From assembly GCF_009650765.1 (NCBI RefSeq), contig NZ_CP045740.1:3131001-3195000 (forward strand): a stretch of 64,000 nt of DNA, read 5' to 3'. The stretch's first letter is position 1. Every line of letters begins with the position of its first letter. This document shows positions 28,538 to 36,928 of this stretch, piece after piece. The translations under genes were made by a program, and so were the position numbers. The stretch is from Streptomyces sp. SUK 48. GTDB taxonomy: Bacteria; Actinomycetota; Actinomycetes; Streptomycetales; Streptomycetaceae. The notes below the pieces were generated by a model that worked only from the letters and a program-made list of their open reading frames with translations, searched no databases and had not been told where the DNA came from.

Positions 28538-29062
28538 ATGTCCATCGGTCACACCCTCCTAGGACTCCTGGAGTCCGGCCCGCGCCACGGCTACGACCTC
28601 AAGCGGGCCTTCGACGAGAAGTTCGGTCAGGACCGGCCCCTGCACTACGGCCAGGTCTACTCGACGATGTCCCGGCTGCTGAAGCACGGCCTCGTGGAGG
28701 TCGACGGCGTCGAGTCCGGCGGCGGCCCCGAGCGCAAGCGGTACGCCATCACCGAGGCCGGCGTCACCGACGTGCAGCGCTGGCTCGCCACCCCGGAGAA
28801 GCCGGAGGAGTACCTCCAGTCGACCCTGTACACCAAGGTCGTCCTCGCGCTCCTCACCCACCGCGACGCCGTCGGCATCCTCGACATCCAGCGCTCCGAG
28901 CACCTGCGCAGCATGCGCATCCTGACCGACCGCAAGCGCAAGGGCGACCTCGCCGACCAGCTGATCTGCGACCACGCCCTGTTCCATCTGGAAGCCGATC
29001 TGCGCTGGCTGGAACTGACCACCGCCCGTCTGGACAAGCTGCGCGCGGAGGTCGCCGCATGA
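28538..29062 (+). CDS. PadR-family transcriptional regulator
   Basis: The 174-residue protein starts MSIGHTLLGLLESGPRHGYDLKRAFDEKF, the PadR winged helix, continuing with LHYGQVYSTMSRLLKHGLVE and RKRYAITEAG. A C-terminal helical dimerisation domain of the Vir/PadR-s1 kind follows (about 90-174). PadR proteins repress neighbouring exporter genes and respond to toxic ligands. The stop overlaps the ABC ATPase start (ATGA), so the regulator and transporter form one operon. The in-frame GTG six codons upstream lacks a ribosome binding site; a leaderless ATG start at 28538 is preferred. The effector is unknown. Confidence 0.92.
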   Translation: MSIGHTLLGLLESGPRHGYDLKRAFDEKFGQDRPLHYGQVYSTMSRLLKHGLVEVDGVESGGGPERKRYAITEAGVTDVQRWLATPEKPEEYLQSTLYTKVVLALLTHRDAVGILDIQRSEHLRSMRILTDRKRKGDLADQLICDHALFHLEADLRWLELTTARLDKLRAEVAA

Positions 29063-29748
29063 CTCCTCCCCCCGGTTCCCTGCTCACCGCCCGGGACCTG
29101 CGCAAGGCGTACGGCCCGACGCTGGCGCTGGACGGCGCCGAGTTCTCCATCCACCCCGGCGAGGTCGTCGCGATCATGGGCCCCTCGGGCTCCGGCAAGT
29201 CGACACTGCTGCACTGCCTGGCCGGCATCGTGCCGCCCGACTCCGGGTCGATCATGTACGACGGCCGGGAGCTGTCCGGCATGAGCGACGCTGAGCGCAG
29301 CGCGCTGCGGCGCAGCGAGTTCGGCTTCGTCTTCCAGTTCGGCCAGCTGGTCCCCGAGCTGACCTGTACGGAGAACGTGGCCCTGCCCCTGCGGCTCAAC
29401 GGCACCCCCCGCAAGAAGGCCGAGCGCGCCGCGCTGACCTGGCTGGAGCGGCTGGAGGTGGACGACCTGGGCGGCAAGCGGCCCAGCGAGGTCTCCGGCG
29501 GCCAGGGCCAGCGGGTCGCGGTGGCGCGGGCGCTGGTCACCGCGCCCCGGATGGTGTTCGCGGACGAGCCGACCGGCGCGCTCGACTCCCTCAACGGCGA
29601 ACGCGTGATGGAGCTGCTCACCGACGCGGCCCGCTCCACCAACGCGGCCGTCGTGCTGGTCACGCACGAGGCCCGGGTCGCCGCCTACTCCGACCGGGAG
29701 ATCGTCGTACGCGACGGCAAGTCCCGGGACATGGAGCGCGCCGTATGA
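29059..29748 (+). CDS. ABC transporter ATP-binding protein (MacB/LolD type)
   Basis: The 229-residue ATPase has Walker A GPSGSGKST, the Q-loop region FGFVFQFGQLVPELT, the signature VSGGQGQRVAVARAL (V replacing the usual L) and Walker B MVFADEPTGALD, with the switch His in LVTHEARVAA. This subfamily works with FtsX-type permeases as mechanotransmission pumps rather than classical importers. It overlaps both neighbours by four bases. Together with the permease and the PadR gene it forms a drug- or envelope-stress exporter module whose substrate cannot be read here. Confidence 0.95.
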   Translation: MTPPPGSLLTARDLRKAYGPTLALDGAEFSIHPGEVVAIMGPSGSGKSTLLHCLAGIVPPDSGSIMYDGRELSGMSDAERSALRRSEFGFVFQFGQLVPELTCTENVALPLRLNGTPRKKAERAALTWLERLEVDDLGGKRPSEVSGGQGQRVAVARALVTAPRMVFADEPTGALDSLNGERVMELLTDAARSTNAAVVLVTHEARVAAYSDREIVVRDGKSRDMERAV

Positions 29749-32081
29749 GCACCCGCCAGTGGGGCAGAGACCTCGGCCTGGGCTTCCGGTTCGCCTTCAC
29801 CGGGGGGCGCGAGGGCTGGATCCGGGTGCTGCTGACGGCGGTCGGGGTCGGCCTCGGCGTGGCGCTGCTGCTGCTCACCACCGCGATGCCGAACGCGCTC
29901 TCGGTCCGGCACGACCGGGACAACGCCCGCGCGGACCACACCTACGGGCCGGTACGGCCGAAGGCCGCGAACACTTTGGTGATCTCGGACACCGACACCG
30001 AGTTCCACGGCCACGACGTGCGCGGCCGGCTGGTGGAGCCGGAGGGCCCCAAGGCGCCCGTCCCGCCGGGCCTGACCGCGTACCCGGCGCCCGGCGACAT
30101 GGTCGTCTCGCCCGCCCTGAAGGAGCTGCTCGGCTCCCCCGGGGGCCGGTTGCTGCGGGCGCGGCTGCCGTACCGGATCACCGGCACGATCACCGAGGAC
30201 GGGCTGGTGGGCTCGCGGGAACTCGCCTACTACGCCGGGGCGAAGAACCTGGCCCCGAAGATGGACGGCTCCCGGACCGCCCGGATCAACATGTACGGGG
30301 CGACGGAGGCGACCCCGCCGTCCCACATGGACCCGATCCTGATCCTGCTGGTGCTCGTGGTCTTCGTGGTGCTGCTGATGCCGGTGGCGGTGTTCATCGC
30401 CACCGCCGTGCGGTTCGGCGGCGAACGGCGCGACCGCCGACTGGCCGCACTGCGCCTGGTGGGCTCCGACAGCCGGATGACCCGCCGGATCGCGGCCGGT
30501 GAGGCGCTGGCCGGATCGCTGGTCGGACTGGTCCTCGGCACCGTTTTCTTCCTGCTGGGCCGGCAGTTCGCGGGCTCGGTGGAGGTCTTGGGCGTCAGCG
30601 CCTTCCCCGACTACCTCGATCCCTCGCCCGCGCTGGCCGCGCTGGTCGCCCTCGCCGTGCCCGCGGCGGCGGTGCTGGTCACGCTGCTGGCGCTGCGCGG
30701 GGTGGTCATCGAGCCGCTGGGCGTGGTGCGTACGGCCAGGCCGCCGCGCCGCCGGCTGTGGTGGCGGCTGCTGCTGCCGCTGGGCGGCGTCGCGATGCTC
30801 GCCCCGATGATCGGCCAGGGCGGTTCGAACGGCCAGTTCAACCAGTACCTGGTGACCTGCGGCGTGCTGCTGCTGCTGGTCGGCGTCACCGCGCTGCTGC
30901 CCTGGGTCGTGGAGGCGATGGTGGCCCGGCTGCACCACGGCCCGGTGGCCTGGCAACTCGCGGTACGAAGGCTCCAGTTGAGCAGCGGTTCGGCGGCCCG
31001 CATGGTGAACGGCATCGCCGTCGCGGTGGCCGGCGCGGTCGCGCTCCAGATGCTGTTCGCGGGGGTCCAGGGCGACTACACCAAGGCGACCGGCCAGGAC
31101 GTGACCCGGGCGCAGATGCAGATCAACCTGTCGGACGGCACCCCGTTCCGTACGGCCGCGGACCGGTTCAACACGACCAAGGGGGTGCGCAAGGCGGTCT
31201 CGCTCGGCAGCACCAGCCTGGGCGAGAAGGACTGGAAGAGCGGGCCCGGGGACACGACCACGCTGATCTCCGGCACCTGTGCCTCGCTGCGGGAGACGGC
31301 CCAGCTGCCGTCCTGCCACGACGGGGACGCCTTCCTGGCGACCGGCGGGGACGACGACACCGCGGTCGAGAAGCTCGCGCGGCCGGGCCGGGTGCTCCAT
31401 CTCGACGCGGACCACGGCGCGGGCCAGGGCCGGGACGTGCGCTGGACCGTGCCGGCGGGCCTGAAGCCGGCTCGCGCGATCACCAGCCCCAACGGCACCA
31501 AGAACAGCGCCATCCTGCTGACCCCGGCGGCGGTGCCCGGCCAGGTGGGCCGGCTGCTGGACGGCGCGGTGTACGTCATGCTCGACAAGAACGTGCCGGA
31601 CGTGTCCGAGTACATCCGCAACACGGCGGCCAAGGTCGATCCGTTCGCCGATGTCATGGTGTGGTCGTCCACCGAGCAGTCCAGGAACTTCACCTCCATC
31701 CGCACCGGTCTGTACGTCGGAGCCCTGTGCGTGCTGGCGCTGATCGGCGCGAGCCTGCTGGTGACCCAGCTGGAGCAGCTGCGCGAGCGGCGCAAGCTGC
31801 TGTCCTCGCTGATGGCCTTCGGCACCCGGCGGCGCACCCTGAGCCTGTCGGTGTTCTGGCAGACCGCGATCCCGGTCGCGCTCGGCCTGCTGCTGGCCAC
31901 GGCCGTCGGGCTGACGCTGGGCTCGGTGCTGCTGAAGATGGTGGGCTCGCCGCTGCGCGTGGACTGGCGGAGCGTGCTGTCGATGACCGGCGCCGGCGCG
32001 GCGGTGGTCCTCGTGGTCACCACGCTGAGCCTGCCGCCGCTGCTGCGGCTGATGCGCCCGGAGGGGCTGCGGACCGAGTAG
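29745..32081 (+). CDS. FtsX-like ABC transporter permease
   Basis: The 778-residue membrane protein has an N-terminal helix (about 22-45) and a first extracytoplasmic domain (about 46-195). A block of helices follows: about 200-225 and 262-285, with pairs near 305-330, 350-370 and 375-395. A second external domain (about 440-640) precedes three C-terminal helices (about 655-675, 705-728 and 742-765). Two FtsX repeats, each before a GERRDRRLAALRLVGSDSRM- or RERRKLLSSLMAFGTRRR-type cytoplasmic loop, are typical. It is translated with the ATPase (ATGA overlap). A terminator follows directly. The large external domains fit a MacB-like mechanism, but the cargo is unknown. Confidence 0.92.
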   Translation: MSTRQWGRDLGLGFRFAFTGGREGWIRVLLTAVGVGLGVALLLLTTAMPNALSVRHDRDNARADHTYGPVRPKAANTLVISDTDTEFHGHDVRGRLVEPEGPKAPVPPGLTAYPAPGDMVVSPALKELLGSPGGRLLRARLPYRITGTITEDGLVGSRELAYYAGAKNLAPKMDGSRTARINMYGATEATPPSHMDPILILLVLVVFVVLLMPVAVFIATAVRFGGERRDRRLAALRLVGSDSRMTRRIAAGEALAGSLVGLVLGTVFFLLGRQFAGSVEVLGVSAFPDYLDPSPALAALVALAVPAAAVLVTLLALRGVVIEPLGVVRTARPPRRRLWWRLLLPLGGVAMLAPMIGQGGSNGQFNQYLVTCGVLLLLVGVTALLPWVVEAMVARLHHGPVAWQLAVRRLQLSSGSAARMVNGIAVAVAGAVALQMLFAGVQGDYTKATGQDVTRAQMQINLSDGTPFRTAADRFNTTKGVRKAVSLGSTSLGEKDWKSGPGDTTTLISGTCASLRETAQLPSCHDGDAFLATGGDDDTAVEKLARPGRVLHLDADHGAGQGRDVRWTVPAGLKPARAITSPNGTKNSAILLTPAAVPGQVGRLLDGAVYVMLDKNVPDVSEYIRNTAAKVDPFADVMVWSSTEQSRNFTSIRTGLYVGALCVLALIGASLLVTQLEQLRERRKLLSSLMAFGTRRRTLSLSVFWQTAIPVALGLLLATAVGLTLGSVLLKMVGSPLRVDWRSVLSMTGAGAAVVLVVTTLSLPPLLRLMRPEGLRTE

Positions 32082-32099
32082 GTCCCCGAGTCCCTTACG

Positions 32100-32137
32100 G
32101 CGAAGGGCCCCTCCCGGATGCGGGAGGGGCCCTTCGC
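32100..32137. terminator. Bidirectional terminator between permease and oxyR
   Basis: A 17-base stem, GCGAAGGGCCCCTCCCG with its complement around a GATG loop, lies between the convergent permease and oxyR genes. Confidence 0.88.
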
Positions 32138-32145
32138 GTACGGCG

Positions 32146-33096
32146 TCAACCGCCGTCGAACATGCGTACCGGCAGCATCCGCATCGCCTCCCGCAGCGCC
32201 CCCGCCAGTTCCTCGTACTCGGCACCGCGTGCCGCGCCCGCGCGCATCGCGAGGGCGACCCGGCGGCTCGGGGCCGGGTCGGCGAAGTAGCCGGTGAGCA
32301 ACTGGCTGCTGCGGGTGGTCTCCAGCTTGAGCGCGGTGCGCGGCAGCAGGGTGCAGCCGAGGCCGCCCGCGACCAGCTGGACCAGCGTGGACAGCCCGGC
32401 GGCCGTCGTCGTCACCGGGGCGTCCGCGCGGCCCGCCTCCCGGCAGATGTCGAGGGCCTGGTCGCGCAGGCAGTGACCCTCGTCCAGCAGCAGCAGGTTC
32501 AGCTCCTTCAGCGCCTCGCGCGGGATGCCCTCGCGGCCGCCGAGCCAGTGGTCGAGCGGGGTGACCAGCACGAAGTCCTCGTCGAACAGCGGGAGTTCGG
32601 CGATGCCGGGGACGCCCAGCGGGACGGCGAGCAGCAGCAGGTCGAGGCGCCCGGTGGCCAGGCCGTCGATCAGGCTGGAGGTCTGCTCCTCGTGCACCTG
32701 GAGGTCGAGGTCCGGGTAGCGCTCATGGACGAGCCGCAGCACGGTCGGCAGAAGATATGGCGCCACGGTGGGGATCACCCCGAGGCGCAGCGCCCCGGTG
32801 AAGGGGGCGCGGACCGCCTCCGCCTCCTCCAGCAGCGCGCCGACCGCCTCCAGCACCGCCTTCGCCCGCACCGCCAGCCGCTCCCCCGCGGGCGAGAGCA
32901 GTACCTTGCGCGTCGTACGCTCGAGGAGGGTCACTCCGAGTGTCTCCTCCAGCGCCGAGACCGCGCCGGACAGCGCGGGCTGGCTCATGCCGATGGCCGC
33001 CGCCGCGTCCCTAAAGTGCAGATGCTCGGCCACGGCGGCGAAGGCGCGCAGCTGCGCGAGGCTCGGCTGCCTCCGCTTGCCGTTACTGATGGTCAC
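32146..33096 (-). CDS. oxyR: Hydrogen-peroxide-sensing LysR-type regulator OxyR
   Basis: The GTG at 33096, with GGAGG nine bases upstream, gives 316 residues. The N-terminal helix-turn-helix (about 11-70: LAQLRAFAAVAEHLHFRDAA, GMSQPALSGAVSALE) is followed by the substrate-like domain. The redox cysteines are C209 and C218 in GHCLRDQALDIC, the same spacing as in the E. coli protein, so disulfide activation is expected. It is divergent from ahpCD, its classical target. A near-consensus OxyR operator begins two bases upstream of the start codon and overlaps the ribosome binding site, implying autoregulation. Confidence 0.96.
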   Translation of the reverse strand: MTISNGKRRQPSLAQLRAFAAVAEHLHFRDAAAAIGMSQPALSGAVSALEETLGVTLLERTTRKVLLSPAGERLAVRAKAVLEAVGALLEEAEAVRAPFTGALRLGVIPTVAPYLLPTVLRLVHERYPDLDLQVHEEQTSSLIDGLATGRLDLLLLAVPLGVPGIAELPLFDEDFVLVTPLDHWLGGREGIPREALKELNLLLLDEGHCLRDQALDICREAGRADAPVTTTAAGLSTLVQLVAGGLGCTLLPRTALKLETTRSSQLLTGYFADPAPSRRVALAMRAGAARGAEYEELAGALREAMRMLPVRMFDGG

Positions 33097-33098
33097 TG

Positions 33099-33135
33099 AT
33101 AGATACCTCCGATCAACACGACCGAGTGTAGCTAT
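33099..33135. promoter_or_regulatory. Predicted OxyR operator
   Basis: The 37 bases can be laid on the four-tetrad OxyR pattern ATAGNTNNNANCTAT-N7-ATAGNTNNNANCTAT. The first half (33099-33113) matches 8 of 10 defined bases, the second (33121-33135, ending CTAT) 7 of 10, with the exact seven-base gap. The oxyR ribosome binding site (complement at 33106-33110) is inside the site. Confidence 0.6.
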
Positions 33136-33229
33136 TTCCCTAATCAATGCACCCTGTGCCAACATCGTCAGAGTCCAACCCATGGGAATCATCCTCAAAA
33201 GGGGTGATTCTTCGCTGCTAGGAGAGTTT

Positions 33230-33784
33230 GTGCTCACTGTCGGTGACAAGTTCCCCGAGTTCGACCTGACCGCTTGCGTCTCGCTGGAGAAGGGCAAGGA
33301 GTTCGACCAGCTCAACCACAAGTCCTACGAGGGCAAGTGGCTGGTCGTCTTCGCCTGGCCGAAGGACTTCACCTTCGTCTGCCCGACCGAGATCGCCGCG
33401 TTCGGCAAGCTGAACGACGAGTTCGCCGACCGCGACGCCCAGATCCTCGGCTTCTCCGGTGACTCCGAGTTCGTGCACCACGCCTGGCGCAAGGACCACC
33501 CGGACCTGACCGACCTGCCTTTCCCGATGCTGGCCGACTCCAAGCACGAGCTCATGCGTGACCTGGGCATCGAGGGCGAGGACGGCTTCGCGCAGCGCGC
33601 CGTGTTCATCGTGGACCCGAACCACGAGATCCAGTTCACGATGGTGACCGCCGGTTCCGTGGGCCGTAACCCCAAGGAGGTCCTGCGGGTCCTCGACGCC
33701 CTGCAGACCGACGAGCTGTGCCCGTGCAACTGGAGCAAGGGCGACGAGACCCTGGACCCGGTCGCGCTGCTGGCTGGTGAGTGA
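33230..33784 (+). CDS. ahpC: Alkyl hydroperoxide reductase, peroxiredoxin subunit
   Basis: The GTG at 33230, with AGGAG five bases upstream, gives the standard 184 residues; the open frame further upstream runs through the oxyR promoter and is not coding. The peroxidatic cysteine is C51 in FTFVCPTE, and the resolving cysteine lies in DELCPCNW near the C-terminus. FSGDSEFVHHAW and the GRNPKEVLRVLDALQ helix are typical of the AhpC/Prx1 group. It reduces H2O2, organic peroxides and peroxynitrite; electrons come through AhpD. The ahpD start is three bases beyond the stop. Confidence 0.97.
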   Translation: MLTVGDKFPEFDLTACVSLEKGKEFDQLNHKSYEGKWLVVFAWPKDFTFVCPTEIAAFGKLNDEFADRDAQILGFSGDSEFVHHAWRKDHPDLTDLPFPMLADSKHELMRDLGIEGEDGFAQRAVFIVDPNHEIQFTMVTAGSVGRNPKEVLRVLDALQTDELCPCNWSKGDETLDPVALLAGE

Positions 33785-33787
33785 CCC

Positions 33788-34321
33788 ATGTCGCTCGACT
33801 CGCTGAAGTCCCGGGTCCCGGACTACGCCAAGGACCTCAAGCTCAACCTGGGCTCGGTCATCGGCAACTCCGACCTTCCGGCCCAGCAGCTGTGGGGCAC
33901 GGTGCTCGCGACCGCGATCGCCTCCCGCTCCCCGATCGTGCTGCGTGAGCTGGAGCCGGAGGCGAAGGCGAACCTCTCGCCGGAGGCGTACACCGCGGCC
34001 AAGTCCGCGGCCGCCATCATGGCGATGAACAACGTCTTCTACCGCACCCGGCACCTGCTGTCCGACCACGAGTACGGCACCCTGCGCGCCGGTCTGCGGA
34101 TGAACGTCATCGGCAACCCGGGCGTGGACAAGGTCGACTTCGAGCTGTGGTCGTTCGCGGTCTCCGCGATCAACGGCTGCGGTCTGTGCCTGGACTCGCA
34201 CGAGCAGGTGCTGCGCAAGGCCGGCCTGGAGCGCGACACCATCCAGGAAGCCTTCAAGATCGCTGCCGTCGTGCAGGCGGTCGGCGCCACCCTGGAGGCC
34301 GAGGCCGTGCTGGCCGAGTAA
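33788..34321 (+). CDS. ahpD: Alkylhydroperoxidase AhpD
   Basis: The 177-residue helical protein carries the CXXC pair C131/C134 in [12 protein letters not shown], with H138 and the upstream Glu/His of the proton relay ([13 protein letters not shown] segment about 80-90). AhpD links AhpC to lipoamide/dihydrolipoyl dehydrogenase components in Actinobacteria and also has weak peroxidase activity. It is cotranscribed with ahpC, with a gap of only three bases. The operon ends at a hairpin that also covers the end of the convergent permease gene. Confidence 0.97.
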   Translation: MSLDSLKSRVPDYAKDLKLNLGSVIGNSDLPAQQLWGTVLATAIASRSPIVLRELEPEAKANLSPEAYTAAKSAAAIMAMNNVFYRTRHLLSDHEYGTLRAGLRMNVIGNPGVDKVDFELWSFAVSAINGCGLCLDSHEQVLRKAGLERDTIQEAFKIAAVVQAVGATLEAEAVLAE

Positions 34322-34336
34322 GGCCGGCGCCGCGTC

Positions 34337-34379
34337 CGCGGAAGACCCCGCTCACCCCTGGTGGGCGGGGTCTTCCGCG
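34337..34379. terminator. Terminator shared by ahpCD and the convergent permease gene
   Basis: CGCGGAAGACCCCGC pairs with GCGGGGTCTTCCGCG around a 13-base loop. The stop codon of the AI-2E-type permease gene (34352-34354) lies inside the loop side of this structure. Confidence 0.85.
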
Positions 34380-35722
34380 TTCACCGGCGCGGTCTCCTCC
34401 AGCGCCGGGGCAGCCGTCTCCTCCAGGGCCGCGGCGGCGGCCGGCTGGTGCAACTCCGCGGAGTACTGCCGCAGATAGCCCACCACCGTGTTCGTCACCG
34501 CCACCAGCGGTACGGCGACCACCGCGCCGCCGATGCCGGCCACCATGCCGCCGGCCGCCACGGTCAGCACCACCGCGAGGGGATGCACCCGCACCGCCCG
34601 GCCCAGGATGAAGGGCTGGAGCACATGCCCTTCGATCTGCTGCACGGCGAGCACCACGACCAGGGTCATCACCGCGGTGAAGACGCCCTGGGTCACCAGG
34701 GCCACGATCACCGCGAGCGCGCCGGAGGCCACCGCGCCGACCAGCGGGATGAAGGAGAACAGGAAGATGAAGACGGCCAGCGGGACCGCCATCGGCACAT
34801 CGAGGAAGTAGATGCCGATGCCGATGAAGGTGGCGTCGATCAGGGCGACGAGCACGGTGCCGCGGACGTACGCGGTCAGGGTGCGCCAGGCGCGCGGACC
34901 GGCGCCGGCCACGCCCTCCCGGGCGGCGGACGGCACCAGCTTCAGGAACCAGTTCCAGATGCGCCTGCCGTCGTAGAGCAGGAAGAGCGTGGAGAAGAAC
35001 ACCAGCAGGATGCTGGTCAGCGCCTCCACGATGACCTGGACACCCTCCAGGCCCGCCGACGTGATCTGGTCGGCGTTGGCGCCGATGGCCTCGCGCAGGT
35101 TCTTGGCGATCTGGTTGATCTGCTTGTCGGTGACGTGGAAGGGGCTCCTCAGGAGCCAGTTGCGCAGATCATCGATGCCGGACTGTATCTGGTTGGAGAG
35201 CGTGTCGATGTTCTCCATGACCTGCCAGGTCACGAACCAGCCCATCAGGCCGATCACCACGAAGCCGCTGATCGCGGTGAGCGCCGTGGCCAGGCCGCGC
35301 GGCACGCCGCGGCGGGTGAGCCGGGCGACCGTCGGCTGGAGCAGCGCGGTGATCAGCAGGGCGATGACGAAGGCGAACACCACCAGCTGGATGGCGCTGA
35401 TGACCCGCATCAGCACCCAGACGGTGCCCGCGAGGACGAGCAGCCGCCAGCCGGCCTCGGCGGCGACCCGCACCCCCCAGGGCACGGCCTGGGCGGGGTC
35501 GGGGCGCGGGACGGGCGGGGCGCCGGGGGCACGGCGGGCGTGCGGCACCGCGTCGGCGACGGCCTCGGGCGCGGCATCGGCCCTGGCCGCCTCCGAGCGC
35601 GCCGTCTCGGACGCGGGCGCGGTGTCCTCGTCGGCCACCTCGGCCTGGCGGGCGTCCAGGCGCCTGCTCATCTCGGTGAGACTCGCACCCATCTTGCCGA
35701 GCCACCCTGGCACTCGCGACAT
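34352..35722 (-). CDS. AI-2E-family (PerM/YdiK) membrane permease
   Basis: The 456-residue protein has a hydrophilic Ala/Glu-rich N-terminus (about 1-80). Paired helices (about 90-130), another at 148-170, a cytoplasmic helical region (about 180-250) and a cluster of four to five helices (about 255-400) follow. FSFIPLVGAVASGALAVIVAL and the QQIEGHVLQPFILGRAVRVHPLAV loop are the family signature. Members have been described as AI-2 exporters or Na+/H+ antiporters, so a precise substrate is not claimed. The C-terminal tail repeats AAPALEET. The start ATG at 35722 follows the usual MSRVPGWLGKMG pattern. Confidence 0.9.
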   Translation of the reverse strand: MSRVPGWLGKMGASLTEMSRRLDARQAEVADEDTAPASETARSEAARADAAPEAVADAVPHARRAPGAPPVPRPDPAQAVPWGVRVAAEAGWRLLVLAGTVWVLMRVISAIQLVVFAFVIALLITALLQPTVARLTRRGVPRGLATALTAISGFVVIGLMGWFVTWQVMENIDTLSNQIQSGIDDLRNWLLRSPFHVTDKQINQIAKNLREAIGANADQITSAGLEGVQVIVEALTSILLVFFSTLFLLYDGRRIWNWFLKLVPSAAREGVAGAGPRAWRTLTAYVRGTVLVALIDATFIGIGIYFLDVPMAVPLAVFIFLFSFIPLVGAVASGALAVIVALVTQGVFTAVMTLVVVLAVQQIEGHVLQPFILGRAVRVHPLAVVLTVAAGGMVAGIGGAVVAVPLVAVTNTVVGYLRQYSAELHQPAAAAALEETAAPALEETAPVNAEDPAHQG

Positions 35723-35776
35723 GTTCCGTCCTCTTCCCCCGCGTGGAGTCGTGCGGTTACGACCGTACCGTGCGAA

Positions 35777-35805
35777 AGCCCCTTCCCCGAGAACGGGAAG
35801 GGGCT
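35777..35805 (-). terminator. Terminator after the transglycosylase gene
   Basis: On the minus strand AGCCCCTTCCC pairs with GGGAAGGGGCT around a seven-base loop and is followed by TTTCGC. Confidence 0.8.
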
Positions 35806-35836
35806 GCGCGGGGTTGAGCGTGGCGTGGCCGGGAAC

Positions 35837-36529
35837 TCAGTAGTTACCGTTGGCCTGCCAGTAGGTCCAGGCGTCACAGGGGCTGCCGTAACGCTGGTTC
35901 ATGTAGTTGAGGCCCCACTTGATCTGCGTGGCCGGATTGGTCTGCCAGTCGGCACCCGCGGAGGCCATCTTGCCGCCGGGCAGGGCCTGGACGAGGCCGT
36001 AGGCGCCCGAGGAGGCGTTGACCGCGCGGTAGTTCCAGGTGGACTCGTGGTCCACGATGTTGCTGAAGCACTGGTACTGGCCGGACGGCACGATCTGGCG
36101 CGCCATCGCCTGGATCTGGGCGACCGAGTACGAGGTCTGCACGGGGAAGCTGGCATTGGCGTCGCCACGGCTGGCGGCGGCCTTGGTCTCCGCGCGCTGC
36201 TTGGCGTCCTTGGCCGCCTTCTCGGCGGCCGCCTTCTTCGCGATCGCGGTCTCGGCGGCGGCCTTGCGGGCTGCTGCCTCGGCGTCCTTCTTGGCGCTCG
36301 CGTCCGCGGCGATGGCCTGGGAATCGGCCTGCTGCGTCAGGGTCGCGGACTGGACCTGGGCCTGCTGACCCGTCGGTATGTCCGCGAGGAGCGTGGTGTC
36401 GGCTGCTGCCGTAGGCTCGGCGTCGTTGTTCTGCGCGACGCTGCCCGAGGCAACTCCGACGACGCTTCCGACGGCGGTGACCGCGGTGGCCGAGGCCACT
36501 GCGAATCCCCGGACCGAAATCCGGCTCAC
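35837..36529 (-). CDS. Secreted lytic transglycosylase-like protein
   Basis: The GTG at 36529, with GGAAGGA five bases upstream, gives 230 residues; ATG 36547 is an alternative. It starts with a signal peptide (SRISVRGFAVASATAVTAVGSVVGVASGSVA) and continues with an Ala/Lys-rich coiled-coil stretch (about 75-130). The end is a compact transglycosylase-SLT-type domain (about 145-230), with NIVDHESTWNYRAVN carrying the catalytic Glu, SSGAYGLVQALPGGKM and IKWGLNYMNQRYGSP. Two cysteines (QYQC and SPC) may form a disulfide. The protein should cleave peptidoglycan outside the cell, in growth or germination. A signature of the resuscitation-promoting factor domain was not seen. Confidence 0.88.
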   Translation of the reverse strand: MSRISVRGFAVASATAVTAVGSVVGVASGSVAQNNDAEPTAAADTTLLADIPTGQQAQVQSATLTQQADSQAIAADASAKKDAEAAARKAAAETAIAKKAAAEKAAKDAKQRAETKAAASRGDANASFPVQTSYSVAQIQAMARQIVPSGQYQCFSNIVDHESTWNYRAVNASSGAYGLVQALPGGKMASAGADWQTNPATQIKWGLNYMNQRYGSPCDAWTYWQANGNY

Positions 36530-36928
36530 TCGGTTTCCTTCCAGCATCGCCCGCTTCGGTGACCCTGGCGGACGCAATCGTGCCCCTGGCACTGGCCTCC
36601 GAACTGCGGGGTCACGGGAGGCGCGGGCCCGGTGGGCAACTCCCCTGCGGGAAGCGCCGCGTGGTGCGCGGGCGGCATACGACGAACGCTATGGAGTTGG
36701 TGCTTTTCCTGATGTTCCACACCGCTGGGGGTGCAGCTGTGTCGTATGCGGGGCCTGACAGGACTGAGACTCTGCCGTAACCGGACGCCGGGAGGCAATT
36801 CCGAGTTGAGTGTGAAAGCTCACATCCCGTTTGGCCCAAGGGATTTCCGGAATCACCCACACATGAAGGCGCCGCCCGGCTAGGCTCTGATGCCTTTTGC
36901 CGGACGGCGCCAACTGGGCTGGATCGGC
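36530..36928. other. Long intergenic region upstream of the transglycosylase gene
   Basis: The 399 bases between the transglycosylase start and the phoH 3' end hold no convincing gene. Cell-wall hydrolase genes in Streptomyces can have a c-di-AMP (ydaO) riboswitch leader, but I could not find its conserved core on the minus strand. A TAGCGT -10-like element is seen on the minus strand near 36685. AT-richer patches at 36680-36720 and 36800-36850 stand out. Confidence 0.4.

Noticed and set aside
36530..36928. ydaO (c-di-AMP) riboswitch upstream of the transglycosylase gene
   Set aside because: The conserved core of that riboswitch, as I remember it, was not found on the minus strand; a covariance search would be decisive.
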